From positions 310,001-374,000 of the forward strand of contig NZ_LXUK01000027.1 of NCBI RefSeq assembly GCF_013072695.1: a stretch of 64,000 nt of DNA, written 5' to 3'. Numbering within the stretch: the first letter of the stretch is position 1; the number at the start of each line of letters is the position of its first letter. This document shows, one piece after another, positions 8,736 to 16,379 of the stretch. The notes beneath the pieces were generated by a model. That model was not told the DNA's origin, ran no database searches, and worked only from the letters and a program-made list of their open reading frames with translations. A program made the position numbers and the translations under genes. The stretch is from Acinetobacter sp. Ac_5812 (lineage in GTDB: Bacteria > Pseudomonadota > Gammaproteobacteria > Pseudomonadales > Moraxellaceae).

Positions 8736-10591
8736 GTCTCCACTCCCTGTAAGCGTGAGGCATGTTTTTCTGTATGCGTCCATAATTGGGCATACAAGGC
8801 TCGGTTGTTTAACAGTGTGGTATGTGTCCCTTGTTCAATCACCTTGCCTTGATCAAGCACAATGATCTGATCTGCATGCATAATCGTATTCAAACGATGT
8901 GCAATCACTAAAACCGTTCGCCCTTGTGCCAGAACTGCAAGTGCCTCTTGAATGGCAATTTCATTTTCGACATCTGCTGCTGCTGTTGCTTCATCTAAAA
9001 CCAGTACTGGTGAATTCAACAAAATTGCACGGGCAATCGCGATTCTTTGCCGTTCACCACCCGATAGCTGAATATCGTCACCCACAATCGCAGCATATTG
9101 TTTGGCTTCGGCCATAATACGTTGATGTATATTTGCAGCTTTTGCAGCCTGCTCAATTTCTGCCTGAGTCGCAGCCGAACGCCCGAGTGCAATATTCTCC
9201 GCAATACTGGCATGAATCAGTCGTGTGTCCTGCAACACAAAGCCAATATGCTGATACAGCACAGATGGCGCAATTTCCCGAAGATCAACACCACCCAATG
9301 TGATATGCCCTTCAGTTGGATCAAAAAATCGTAATAACAATTGGGCAATGGTTGACTTTCCAGCCCCAGAAGATCCAACAATTGCGGTAACAGTGTTAGG
9401 CTCAAGCGAAAAATTCAGCTGAGAAACCACAGGATGCTTTGCATCATAGGCATAACTCACCTGATTAAAACAAATCTGGCTGTCCTGAATTGGCGAGGAT
9501 TGCTGTGGTGAAACAACATCTAATATGGGTGTTTTTAATAGTGCTAATACCCTCTGTGCCGCCCCCTGACTGGCATGCACATCGTGCAACAAGGTATGCA
9601 GCAGTAGCACAGGCGCAGAAATCGCTGGCGCAACCAGCACAAAAGGCAGTACATCAAGCGGATGTAACCAACCTAAATAAGTAAATAAAGCAGCACAGAT
9701 CAACACGACACCCAAAATAGTAATCGGTGAAATGAGCGCGTGCGCATGTGCCATAGACTTTATTAGTGGACGAGTAAAGGATTTAAAGGCCTGAGCAAAT
9801 GAATACACAGCTTGTTGATAAGAAGCAGAGGCCTGTCCCGTCTGACCAAAAGTTTTTACAATTGGAATTGCATGAATAAACTCAATCGCAGCACTATTAA
9901 TACGACCGAGCTGTGTAGCAAACTCCTGAATATTGCTTTCACTGGCATGTAAAGCCTTGCCTAAGAAAAAGAAAAAGCCCACAAATGGCAATAAGGCTAA
10001 AATTGCCATACGCCAATCCATCATGAATAGAAAAATCGCAGCGATTGAAATCGTCCCGATGGCTCGACCAAATGCTGGAAAAAAATGTGCCGTTAAACTA
10101 TGCAGTAAACCAATATCATCCTGCATCAGCTGTTTCACTTCGCCAGAGTTTCGACTGGTAAACCAACCCAACGGAACTTGAGTCAAACGTTGGGTAATTT
10201 TCTGGGTCAATAAACCTGTAATTTTATGGTCAGCCAAGTGCGCAATGAACTCACTGAGCGTGATCAACAACATACCGATCAGCAAACAGCATATTCCCAG
10301 CACAATCCATGTGATGGTATCGGCAGTGATTTGTCCGGTCTCTAGAATGCTGATATCGACTGAAAGTGCTTTGACCAGATAAACAACACCGATCACAGGA
10401 ACCAAACTTAACATCGCCCCCAGTGCCGCAGTCAATGAGGCTAAAACTAAATACCCACGTATTGGCTTCAATATGAAATTTAAAGGATTGGAATCTTGGG
10501 GCCGAACTTGTTCTACACGACTTGCACACATAGCAGCATCAATCCTGTGTTTGCTCATTTTTTCATTCAAGTTTTGCCACTCATCCTTCAT
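8729..10591 (-). CDS. ABC half-transporter, exporter fold (YbtP/IrtA/BarA-like)
   Basis: The first gene of the iron operon, partner of the preceding half-transporter. The protein has six membrane helices, then an ATPase with Walker A GSSGAGKSTIAQ, signature LSGGERQRIAIARAI and Walker B VLVLDEATAA. The frame is open to 10654, but the first 21 codons cover the Fur box at 10624-10638, so I prefer ATG 10591 (MKDEWQNLNEK), 620 residues. Neither it nor the next ATG (10558) has a strong ribosome site, so the start is uncertain. I see no siderophore-interacting (SIP/FAD) domain such as mycobacterial IrtA carries. Confidence 0.83.
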   Translation of the reverse strand: MKDEWQNLNEKMSKHRIDAAMCASRVEQVRPQDSNPLNFILKPIRGYLVLASLTAALGAMLSLVPVIGVVYLVKALSVDISILETGQITADTITWIVLGICCLLIGMLLITLSEFIAHLADHKITGLLTQKITQRLTQVPLGWFTSRNSGEVKQLMQDDIGLLHSLTAHFFPAFGRAIGTISIAAIFLFMMDWRMAILALLPFVGFFFFLGKALHASESNIQEFATQLGRINSAAIEFIHAIPIVKTFGQTGQASASYQQAVYSFAQAFKSFTRPLIKSMAHAHALISPITILGVVLICAALFTYLGWLHPLDVLPFVLVAPAISAPVLLLHTLLHDVHASQGAAQRVLALLKTPILDVVSPQQSSPIQDSQICFNQVSYAYDAKHPVVSQLNFSLEPNTVTAIVGSSGAGKSTIAQLLLRFFDPTEGHITLGGVDLREIAPSVLYQHIGFVLQDTRLIHASIAENIALGRSAATQAEIEQAAKAANIHQRIMAEAKQYAAIVGDDIQLSGGERQRIAIARAILLNSPVLVLDEATAAADVENEIAIQEALAVLAQGRTVLVIAHRLNTIMHADQIIVLDQGKVIEQGTHTTLLNNRALYAQLWTHTEKHASRLQGVETC

Positions 10592-10623
10592 ACCAACAAG
10601 CAGCAATCTCCCACAAATACAAA

Positions 10624-10638
10624 TGAGAATTAATATCA
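10624..10638. promoter_or_regulatory. Fur box between the iron operon and the TetR gene
   Basis: TGAGAATTAATATCA matches the 7-1-7 Fur consensus TGATAATnATTATCA at 12 of 14 defined positions, with correct spacing. It lies between the divergent exporter/importer operon (start about 10591, minus) and the TetR gene (start 10742, plus), so Fe-Fur could repress either or both. Confidence 0.65.
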
Positions 10639-10741
10639 ATAGATTTAATTGCATTGTAGTAAACTAATTAAATAAAGTAAACGATTTGACCCTCTAACAT
10701 TGTCATGGCAACATGAAAAAATTGAATTTTATGGAATACAG

Positions 10742-11353
10742 ATGACCTCTCTCAGCAGATCTCCCGCACGCGGACGCCCAAGGACAATTACACATGAGCG
10801 CATCATGAATGCAGGTATTGAGATCGGTTTACTCAACATCACCTTTGTCGGCGTTGCTGCGGCTTTGGGGATCAGCCATATGGCTTTGTACAAACACATT
10901 TCCAGTCTTGAAGAACTCAAATACATGATTGCTGAAGAGATTTTCACCCGATGGCAAATACCGTTACCATCTGCACCCCATGCTGTGCCACTCAAAGATT
11001 ATCTGCTTGAATTCATGCACTCTATTCGTGAACTGGTAAAGTCAAACCCGGGACTGACGCCTTACTTAATTCGTAGAATGGCTTCCACCCCATCGATGGT
11101 GGCTAAAATTGGTACGCATCACCAAGTCGTTGCTCAAGCCTACTCGTTGTCGCTTGATCAAGCCCGTTGGCTCAATTCCACCATCGCCTTTCACTGTATT
11201 GCTGTGGCGGATACGATCTATACGGTGGCAGGGAAAGCACCCACTCAAGCACCAGACCGTGCCAGTGAAGAGGCTGAAATGGAGGTCGAATTTATGGACA
11301 GTATGCAGGCTTTAATTATTGGGACATTAGCGTTGCTTGAAACAAAAAAATAA
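10742..11353 (+). CDS. TetR/AcrR family transcriptional regulator of the iron locus
   Basis: I place the start at ATG 10742 (MTSLSRSPARGRPRTI), 203 residues; the frame is open 14 codons further upstream but that part is not TetR-like. The N-terminal HTH has the TetR pattern 'IMNAGIEIGLLNITFVGVAA' followed by 'LGISHMALYKHI' (residues about 20-55). The C-terminal half is helical and would bind an unknown ligand. It is divergent from the ABC operon and shares its Fur-box control region, so it probably tunes that operon. Ligand unknown. Confidence 0.85.
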   Translation: MTSLSRSPARGRPRTITHERIMNAGIEIGLLNITFVGVAAALGISHMALYKHISSLEELKYMIAEEIFTRWQIPLPSAPHAVPLKDYLLEFMHSIRELVKSNPGLTPYLIRRMASTPSMVAKIGTHHQVVAQAYSLSLDQARWLNSTIAFHCIAVADTIYTVAGKAPTQAPDRASEEAEMEVEFMDSMQALIIGTLALLETKK

Positions 11354-11446
11354 TAGCGCTTGTTTTAATTTAACGATGAATTCCCAATCAAGTTAATGTC
11401 ACCTGTACAAAGACGAGAATTCTGCTCAATTCATTTTTATTATTCT

Positions 11447-11486
11447 AATCAAGGCATATCCTGCTCGATATGCCTTGATTTTTATT
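11447..11486 (+). terminator. Rho-independent terminator after the TetR gene
   Basis: Perfect 14-bp arms (11447-11460 and 11467-11480) around a 6-nt CTGCTC loop, followed by a TTTTTATTT tract on the plus strand. It separates the TetR gene from the convergent receptor gene. Confidence 0.85.
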
Positions 11487-11512
11487 TGGACAAATTCTTA
11501 TTGTTTTATGGC

Positions 11513-13753
11513 TTAGAATCTTGCACGTAGTGATAACGTCAGATTACGTGGCTCACCCCAATAAACGCCATTATAGAAACCGACCTGTTGATAATATTTT
11601 TCATCAAATAAGTTATTCACTTGCAGATTTGCGCTAAATGACTCGTTGAAGGTATAGCCCATATTGGCACTCGCCAAGAAGTAAGCATCTTGTCGCACAT
11701 AACCATCTGAGTTTTTAGGTGCACTAGTCGACTTACTCACTACCTCACTTTGCCAATTCACACCAAAGCCAATATTGAATTTATTGGCACCATCCCAGAG
11801 CTGTTCAGGCAGTTTGAAATTGGTGTAGATTTTGACTTGATTCTGAGGCAATGTCGTGGAGGCCTTCACCGTCTCTGAACTGATACTGTTCACATAGGTA
11901 TAGCCCGCAGTAATGTTCCAAATCGGTGTAATCCGTCCGATGGCTTCTAGCTCAAAACCTTCAATTTTTAAGCCTTCACCTGAGGCTTTCATTGGATCAC
12001 CGCCATCATCGGTTTTAATACCTGCTGCGATCGCCTCTTCATCACGAACTGCAACATTTTCCTTTTTCGACCAGAATGCAGCAGCGGTTGCCAAAAGTTG
12101 GTCATCCAATAAACTGGCTTTTAAACCCGCCTCATAACTTTTACCTGTTTCAGGATCGAGGAAACTGTTATTGCGATCTTTTTGGCTACTTGGATTAAAC
12201 ATATCGGTATAACTGGCATAGGCAGTGACAATATCGTTAATCGCGTAAGTGGTACCAAAGTAAGGGGTAAAAGCATCGGTCTTGACATCACTTTTGGTGC
12301 CATTGGTGGCGGAATAATCACTATAGCGCCCACCCACGATTAATTTTAAATCATCTGTTAGGTTTAGCTTTAAGGTACTGTATGCACCATAATTACGTTG
12401 TTTTGCATCTTTAGTCGAAGGAATAACCGTGTAGCCTGGTTTAGGCGTTGCATTACCATTCCATGTACGCCAATCATTAATCACACAGGTATCACCAATA
12501 TTATTAGAAGGTAGCGTTACCCCGTCCACTTTCTTGGTACAAGTCAATTGATTACTGGCAATACCATCAATGAATCCACCCGGACTATCTGTAGAACGAT
12601 CAAAGCCATTTCCACCAATCACCAATTCATGCTCACGATTAAATAATTTAAACGGCCCACTCGCGAACAGTTCTAAACTGGTCTTTTTAGATTCAGATGT
12701 TGGATAGACCGTTGACCAAACCCCAACCCCTGTTCCATCATGTTGATTAGGAAAACCAGAACCACCATAAGACATTAGCCAAAAACTTTTTGATAATGAA
12801 TGCGAGGCAGCCGCCTTGATCATCCAATTATTCTCAAATTTATAGGTCAAATCAGCAAATACGGTTTTGTCACTTTGGCTAATGGTATTCCAACGATTGG
12901 CCAAGCTGAAATTGCGCGGTAAATTGGCCAGCGAACCATCCTGATTCCAATAGGGAACTGTTCCCCACGTTGAACCACGTGGCTGGTTATCTTGGTATTG
13001 AAAACCAATACTGCCTGTTAATTTATCCGTGATATCCGCTTCAACCATGGCCATCGCAGCCAAAGTTTCCAGAGAGTAATAATCCATATAGGATTCCCCC
13101 TCTCGACGTGCCGCCATTACACGGCTGCGCACACTACCATCAGCCGTCAAAGGGATAGAAACATCCGCTTCATTGCGAATGGTATTCCAGCGACTAAATG
13201 AGGTGGCAACTGATCCAGTCAATTCTTTTGCAGGACGTTTACGAATCATATTAATGGTGGCAGAAGGGTTTCCTGTAGAACCTGTTAAACCAGTTGCCCC
13301 TTTGATCACCTCAATACGATCAAAGAAAAAACTATCGACACGAGGGCTATTCTCGCCAATTGGCATGCCATCAATTTGGCGATTAGTGATTGCATAGCCT
13401 CGCGCAGAATAGTTTGAGCGCTCACTATCGTTTTTAGTGACCGTGACCCCTGGGGTGGCGGCAAGTACATCATCAATAATATTGAGATTACGTTGCTCAA
13501 TCTGTTCACGGGTAATCACACTGACGGATTGTGGTGTTTCTTTTAAGGAAAGTTTTAACTTGGACGAGGTGCGAGATGATTTCGCTTGGTAGCTTTCGCT
13601 ACCTTCCGTTTTTTCATCTTCGGCTGCAACTTTAATGGTTGGGAGTACGCTTGCGCTTTGTTCTTGCGCCCAAGCGTGATGTGAAAATGCCCCGAAAATC
13701 AGAATCGATTTTATTGCAATATTTAAAGCAGATTGTTTAAGCTGATTGTTCAT
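11513..13753 (-). CDS. TonB-dependent siderophore receptor (FhuE/FpvB-like)
   Basis: I choose ATG 13753 (MNNQLKQSALNIA), 746 residues. The frame continues to 13828, but that extension is the translated Fur-box region (an artificial Ile/Leu-rich stretch). The product has a signal peptide ending 'HHAWAQEQ', a TonB box region, plug motifs 'LKETPQSVSVITREQIEQRN', 'YSARGYAITNRQIDGMP' and 'RIEVIKGATGLTGSTGNPSA', and a C-terminal barrel ending LRARF. This plug signature is that of FhuE/FpvA/FoxA receptors for hydroxamate-type siderophores. It has its own Fur-controlled promoter and faces the TetR gene tail to tail. Confidence 0.88.
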   Translation of the reverse strand: MNNQLKQSALNIAIKSILIFGAFSHHAWAQEQSASVLPTIKVAAEDEKTEGSESYQAKSSRTSSKLKLSLKETPQSVSVITREQIEQRNLNIIDDVLAATPGVTVTKNDSERSNYSARGYAITNRQIDGMPIGENSPRVDSFFFDRIEVIKGATGLTGSTGNPSATINMIRKRPAKELTGSVATSFSRWNTIRNEADVSIPLTADGSVRSRVMAARREGESYMDYYSLETLAAMAMVEADITDKLTGSIGFQYQDNQPRGSTWGTVPYWNQDGSLANLPRNFSLANRWNTISQSDKTVFADLTYKFENNWMIKAAASHSLSKSFWLMSYGGSGFPNQHDGTGVGVWSTVYPTSESKKTSLELFASGPFKLFNREHELVIGGNGFDRSTDSPGGFIDGIASNQLTCTKKVDGVTLPSNNIGDTCVINDWRTWNGNATPKPGYTVIPSTKDAKQRNYGAYSTLKLNLTDDLKLIVGGRYSDYSATNGTKSDVKTDAFTPYFGTTYAINDIVTAYASYTDMFNPSSQKDRNNSFLDPETGKSYEAGLKASLLDDQLLATAAAFWSKKENVAVRDEEAIAAGIKTDDGGDPMKASGEGLKIEGFELEAIGRITPIWNITAGYTYVNSISSETVKASTTLPQNQVKIYTNFKLPEQLWDGANKFNIGFGVNWQSEVVSKSTSAPKNSDGYVRQDAYFLASANMGYTFNESFSANLQVNNLFDEKYYQQVGFYNGVYWGEPRNLTLSLRARF

Positions 13754-13776
13754 AATGCCGCAATTAATAAAATTAA

Positions 13777-13797
13777 TGAGAATCATTATTATTATCA
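13777..13797. promoter_or_regulatory. Overlapping Fur boxes upstream of the second receptor
   Basis: Two 15-mers overlap: TGAGAATCATTATTA at 13777-13791 (plus) and TGATAATAATAATGA on the minus strand (13783-13797). Each matches TGATAATnATTATCA at 12 of 14 positions. They sit 24-44 bp upstream of ATG 13753, as expected for iron repression of this receptor. Confidence 0.75.
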
Positions 13798-14035
13798 ATA
13801 TTAATACAAAAATAAATGCTGAATTCACAATTGCTTAATATTTATTTGATCTTTTGGGCCAAAAAAAGAAAAAAGAATCATCCATAGATCAAGATGATAA
13901 TTAAACGCGTCGAAGCACCAATGTACTTCGATTCAGAACAGGAGCTCAGTTAAAAATTTTCCACTTATACTTTCTGTAGTCGATATAAAGTATATTTTTC
14001 CAACCTGAAAATTTTAATTATTATTTTTCAATTAG

Positions 14036-14518
14036 TTAAATCTCTATTATTGAATCATCCTCGCGTTCTAAAATACGCGGACCTGAGCCCAGCTCAGCCA
14101 GAATATCTTCTGGATTACGTAAACGGCATTGTTCCAAAGACAAACAACCACAGCCAATGCACCAGTCCATCTCATCCCTTAAACGAGTGAGCTTTTGAAT
14201 CCGCTCATCCAAGTCCTTACGCCAACAAGTGGATAATTCTGCCCACTGCTCCGCCGTTAACTTGCTACCTATTGGGTAAACACTCAACGCTTTTTTAATC
14301 TCCTCCAATGAAATCCCAACTTTTTGCGCGACTTTAATAATTCCGATATAGCGCAGCACAGCCAAAGGATAACGACGTTGATTACCATTGGTTCGAATAC
14401 TTTTAATCAGTCCTTTGGCTTCATAAAAATGTAGGGTGGAAACAGCGACACCACTCCGTTTGGCCACTTCCCCAACCGTCAGCATCCGATTGATATCAAT
14501 TTTTCGTTCGAGTGTCAT
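14036..14518 (-). CDS. soxR: Redox-sensitive transcriptional activator SoxR
   Basis: A 160-residue MerR-family protein. Its N-terminal winged helix reads 'LTVGEVAKRSGVAVSTLHFYE', close to E. coli SoxR, followed by a dimerisation helix and the [2Fe-2S] ligand cluster Cys120-x2-Cys123-x-Cys125-x5-Cys131 ('CIGCGC' then 'LSLEQC'). Oxidation of the cluster by redox-cycling compounds or superoxide turns SoxR from a silent DNA-bound form into an activator. The gene is divergent from the DoxX-HlyD-RND-OMF operon whose promoter carries a sox box at 14724-14741. No soxS is seen, so SoxR probably activates its target directly, as in Pseudomonas. Confidence 0.95.
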   Translation of the reverse strand: MTLERKIDINRMLTVGEVAKRSGVAVSTLHFYEAKGLIKSIRTNGNQRRYPLAVLRYIGIIKVAQKVGISLEEIKKALSVYPIGSKLTAEQWAELSTCWRKDLDERIQKLTRLRDEMDWCIGCGCLSLEQCRLRNPEDILAELGSGPRILEREDDSIIEI

Positions 14519-14719
14519 GACTCAATATCTCAAGATTACTTTAGGTTTTATAATTCAGGGCAAAGTAACTTGTCAATTTAAAGCCTCACATCAAGAATCA
14601 AAAACAGGCCATTTGCTTAAGATCGGCTTCATAAAAAGACACTAAAACATCGACAGAAATTATGCTCACAATCCTACTAAAAATGTCCTTTTCCGCACTT
14701 TAATTTTCTAAGCAACCCA

Positions 14720-14750
14720 TTGACCTCAATATAACTTGAGGTTTTAGACT
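14720..14750 (+). promoter_or_regulatory. SoxR-dependent promoter with near-perfect sox box
   Basis: A -35 TTGACC (14720-14725) and a -10 TAGACT (14745-14750) are 19 bp apart, the overlong spacer typical of MerR-family promoters. Inside sits an 18-bp palindrome CCTCAATATAACTTGAGG (14724-14741), which differs from the E. coli soxS sox box (CCTCAAGTTAACTTGAGG) at only two positions as I recall it. It lies about 90 bp upstream of the DoxX gene. The rest of 14519-14838 holds no gene I can support. Confidence 0.85.
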
Positions 14751-14838
14751 GCTTGGCACTGCATTATCAAATGCAATTAAGCAATTCATTTTTAATGTTT
14801 TTCAGCAGTCAGTCTGATTCTATTCGGGAAATACTCTC

Positions 14839-15267
14839 ATGCCATACTTCATTAAATTAAGTTTGGAAAGCCAATGGTTATGGATCATTAGTCGGTGTTG
14901 TGTGGCACTGTTATTTTTTAGCTCAGGGCTTAGCAAAGTGCTGGATGTCAATGCAGGTTTTCAGGAAATGCAAGCGGCAGGTTTAGAACCTGCATGGCTG
15001 TTTAATTATGCCTCAGCACTGATTTTACTGGTGGGCGCTTATAGTATTTTGTTTGATCGCCATCTTTGGTTAGGCGCAGCACTACTGTCTATCTTTTTAG
15101 CACTGACCATCGTGATTGTGCATACGTTTTGGAATATGTCAGGGGTACAGGCAAACATCTCGCTGTATTTTGCACTTGAACATATTTCGGTGATTGGAGG
15201 CTTAATCGGTATTGCGATTGCCAGCCATTTTCGTCAACAGCTTCAAGGTGTTGGAGTGATCGCATGA
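14839..15267 (+). CDS. DoxX family inner-membrane protein (MexG-like)
   Basis: A 142-residue protein with four predicted membrane helices and the DoxX pattern 'CVALLFFSSGLSKVLDVNAGFQ' early on. Its length matches P. aeruginosa MexG (about 148 residues), the small DoxX protein that precedes mexHI-opmD and interacts with the pump. It is the first gene of a four-gene operon with 4-nt overlaps and is expressed from the sox-box promoter. Role inferred from synteny: accessory or substrate-sensing partner of the efflux pump. Confidence 0.8.
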   Translation: MPYFIKLSLESQWLWIISRCCVALLFFSSGLSKVLDVNAGFQEMQAAGLEPAWLFNYASALILLVGAYSILFDRHLWLGAALLSIFLALTIVIVHTFWNMSGVQANISLYFALEHISVIGGLIGIAIASHFRQQLQGVGVIA

Positions 15268-16367
15268 GAACCAAACTGCGTATTGTGCTGATCATCAGCA
15301 TTTTAATCGTTATTGCTGTAGCTGCTTATTTTTATTTTAAATCCCGCACAGCAGAGAATGCTTCCAGCTATCGTTATCCACCGGTCAAGGTCGCGCTGAC
15401 CACTGTCAAGCAACAAGTCACGCCCCGTATTCTGTCCAGTATTGGCGAGTTAGAAGCAGTACGGCAAGTGCAAGTGTCTGCGGAAACCACAGGCGTGATT
15501 GAACAGATTTATTTTCAATCAGGACAATACGTCAAAAAGGGACAATTACTGATTCAACTAAAAACCAATGTCGAGCAAGGCAATTTAGGGCGGCTACAAG
15601 CCAAACTCAAACAGGCCGAAATGGCCTATCACCGCACCAAACAACTGATTGATAGCAATGCCATTTCACGCGCTGAAATGGATACGGCATTGGCGGATCG
15701 AGATATGACCCGTGCTGAAATCCAGCAACTACAAGCCCTGATCGAACAGAAATCCATCCGTGCGCCCTTCTCTGGTGTAATCGGGATTCGCCAAGTGCAT
15801 CAAGGGCAATATCTGGAAGCAGGCAACAGTATTGCCAATCTGGTCGATACACAGCAACTGCTTGCCAATTTCACACTGGATGAACAACTGGCTGCACGCT
15901 TAAAAACTGGCCAAGCCGTTCAACTGAAAATAGATGCCTTTCCTGAACAAAGTTTTTCTGCGGTGGTGAGTGCGATTGATCCGATGGTGAGTAAATCCAG
16001 AACCATGATGGGACAGGCACTGCTCAATAATCAGCATCAACAGTTAAAACCAGGCATGTACGCAAAAATAGAAATACAGGAAGCCAATCTGCCAAGTTTG
16101 GTGATCCCTGAAACAGCGATTACCTATACCGCCTATGGCAATACCGTGTTTCTGGTCAAAAAAGACCATAATACTTTGACAGTTCAACGTGTTGCGGTCG
16201 AACTCGGTGAACGCCATCAAGGTTGGGTTGAAGTGCAATCTGGTGTGAAAGCAGGTGACCAAGTGGTGGTTTCAGGTCAAGTTCGACTTAGTGATGGTAT
16301 GCAAATTGAACCCACAGAAAATACCTTGCAGCAGTCGCCCTCCTCCCCAAGCAAAGCCAAAGTGTAA
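15264..16367 (+). CDS. RND efflux periplasmic adaptor (MexH-like membrane fusion protein)
   Basis: A 367-residue HlyD/MFP-family adaptor. It has an N-terminal membrane anchor (residues about 5-26), a lipoyl half-motif 'VSAETTGVIEQIYFQSGQYV', an alpha-hairpin (residues about 110-160), the second lipoyl half 'IRAPFSGVIGIRQVHQGQYL', and beta-barrel and membrane-proximal domains. ATG overlaps the DoxX stop by 4 nt. It would link the RND pump in the inner membrane to the outer-membrane channel. Length and order match MexH. Confidence 0.92.
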   Translation: MRTKLRIVLIISILIVIAVAAYFYFKSRTAENASSYRYPPVKVALTTVKQQVTPRILSSIGELEAVRQVQVSAETTGVIEQIYFQSGQYVKKGQLLIQLKTNVEQGNLGRLQAKLKQAEMAYHRTKQLIDSNAISRAEMDTALADRDMTRAEIQQLQALIEQKSIRAPFSGVIGIRQVHQGQYLEAGNSIANLVDTQQLLANFTLDEQLAARLKTGQAVQLKIDAFPEQSFSAVVSAIDPMVSKSRTMMGQALLNNQHQQLKPGMYAKIEIQEANLPSLVIPETAITYTAYGNTVFLVKKDHNTLTVQRVAVELGERHQGWVEVQSGVKAGDQVVVSGQVRLSDGMQIEPTENTLQQSPSSPSKAKV

Positions 16368-16379
16368 GGGGACGTACAG

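Noticed and set aside
10592..10654. N-terminal membrane segment of the first ABC half-transporter
   Set aside because: The hydrophobic-looking codons overlap the Fur box, and the family N-terminus lies downstream.
930..13797. Acinetobactin cluster
   Set aside because: The importer gene order is similar, but no bas/ent biosynthesis genes are present and a TetR plus a second receptor occur instead.
13754..13828. N-terminal extension of the second receptor
   Set aside because: The Ile/Leu-rich extension is the translated Fur-box region; the signal peptide starts at 13753.
13966..13994. Terminator for soxR
   Set aside because: TATACTTT/AAAGTATA arms are only 8 bp, AT-rich and lack a clear T-tract in the right orientation.
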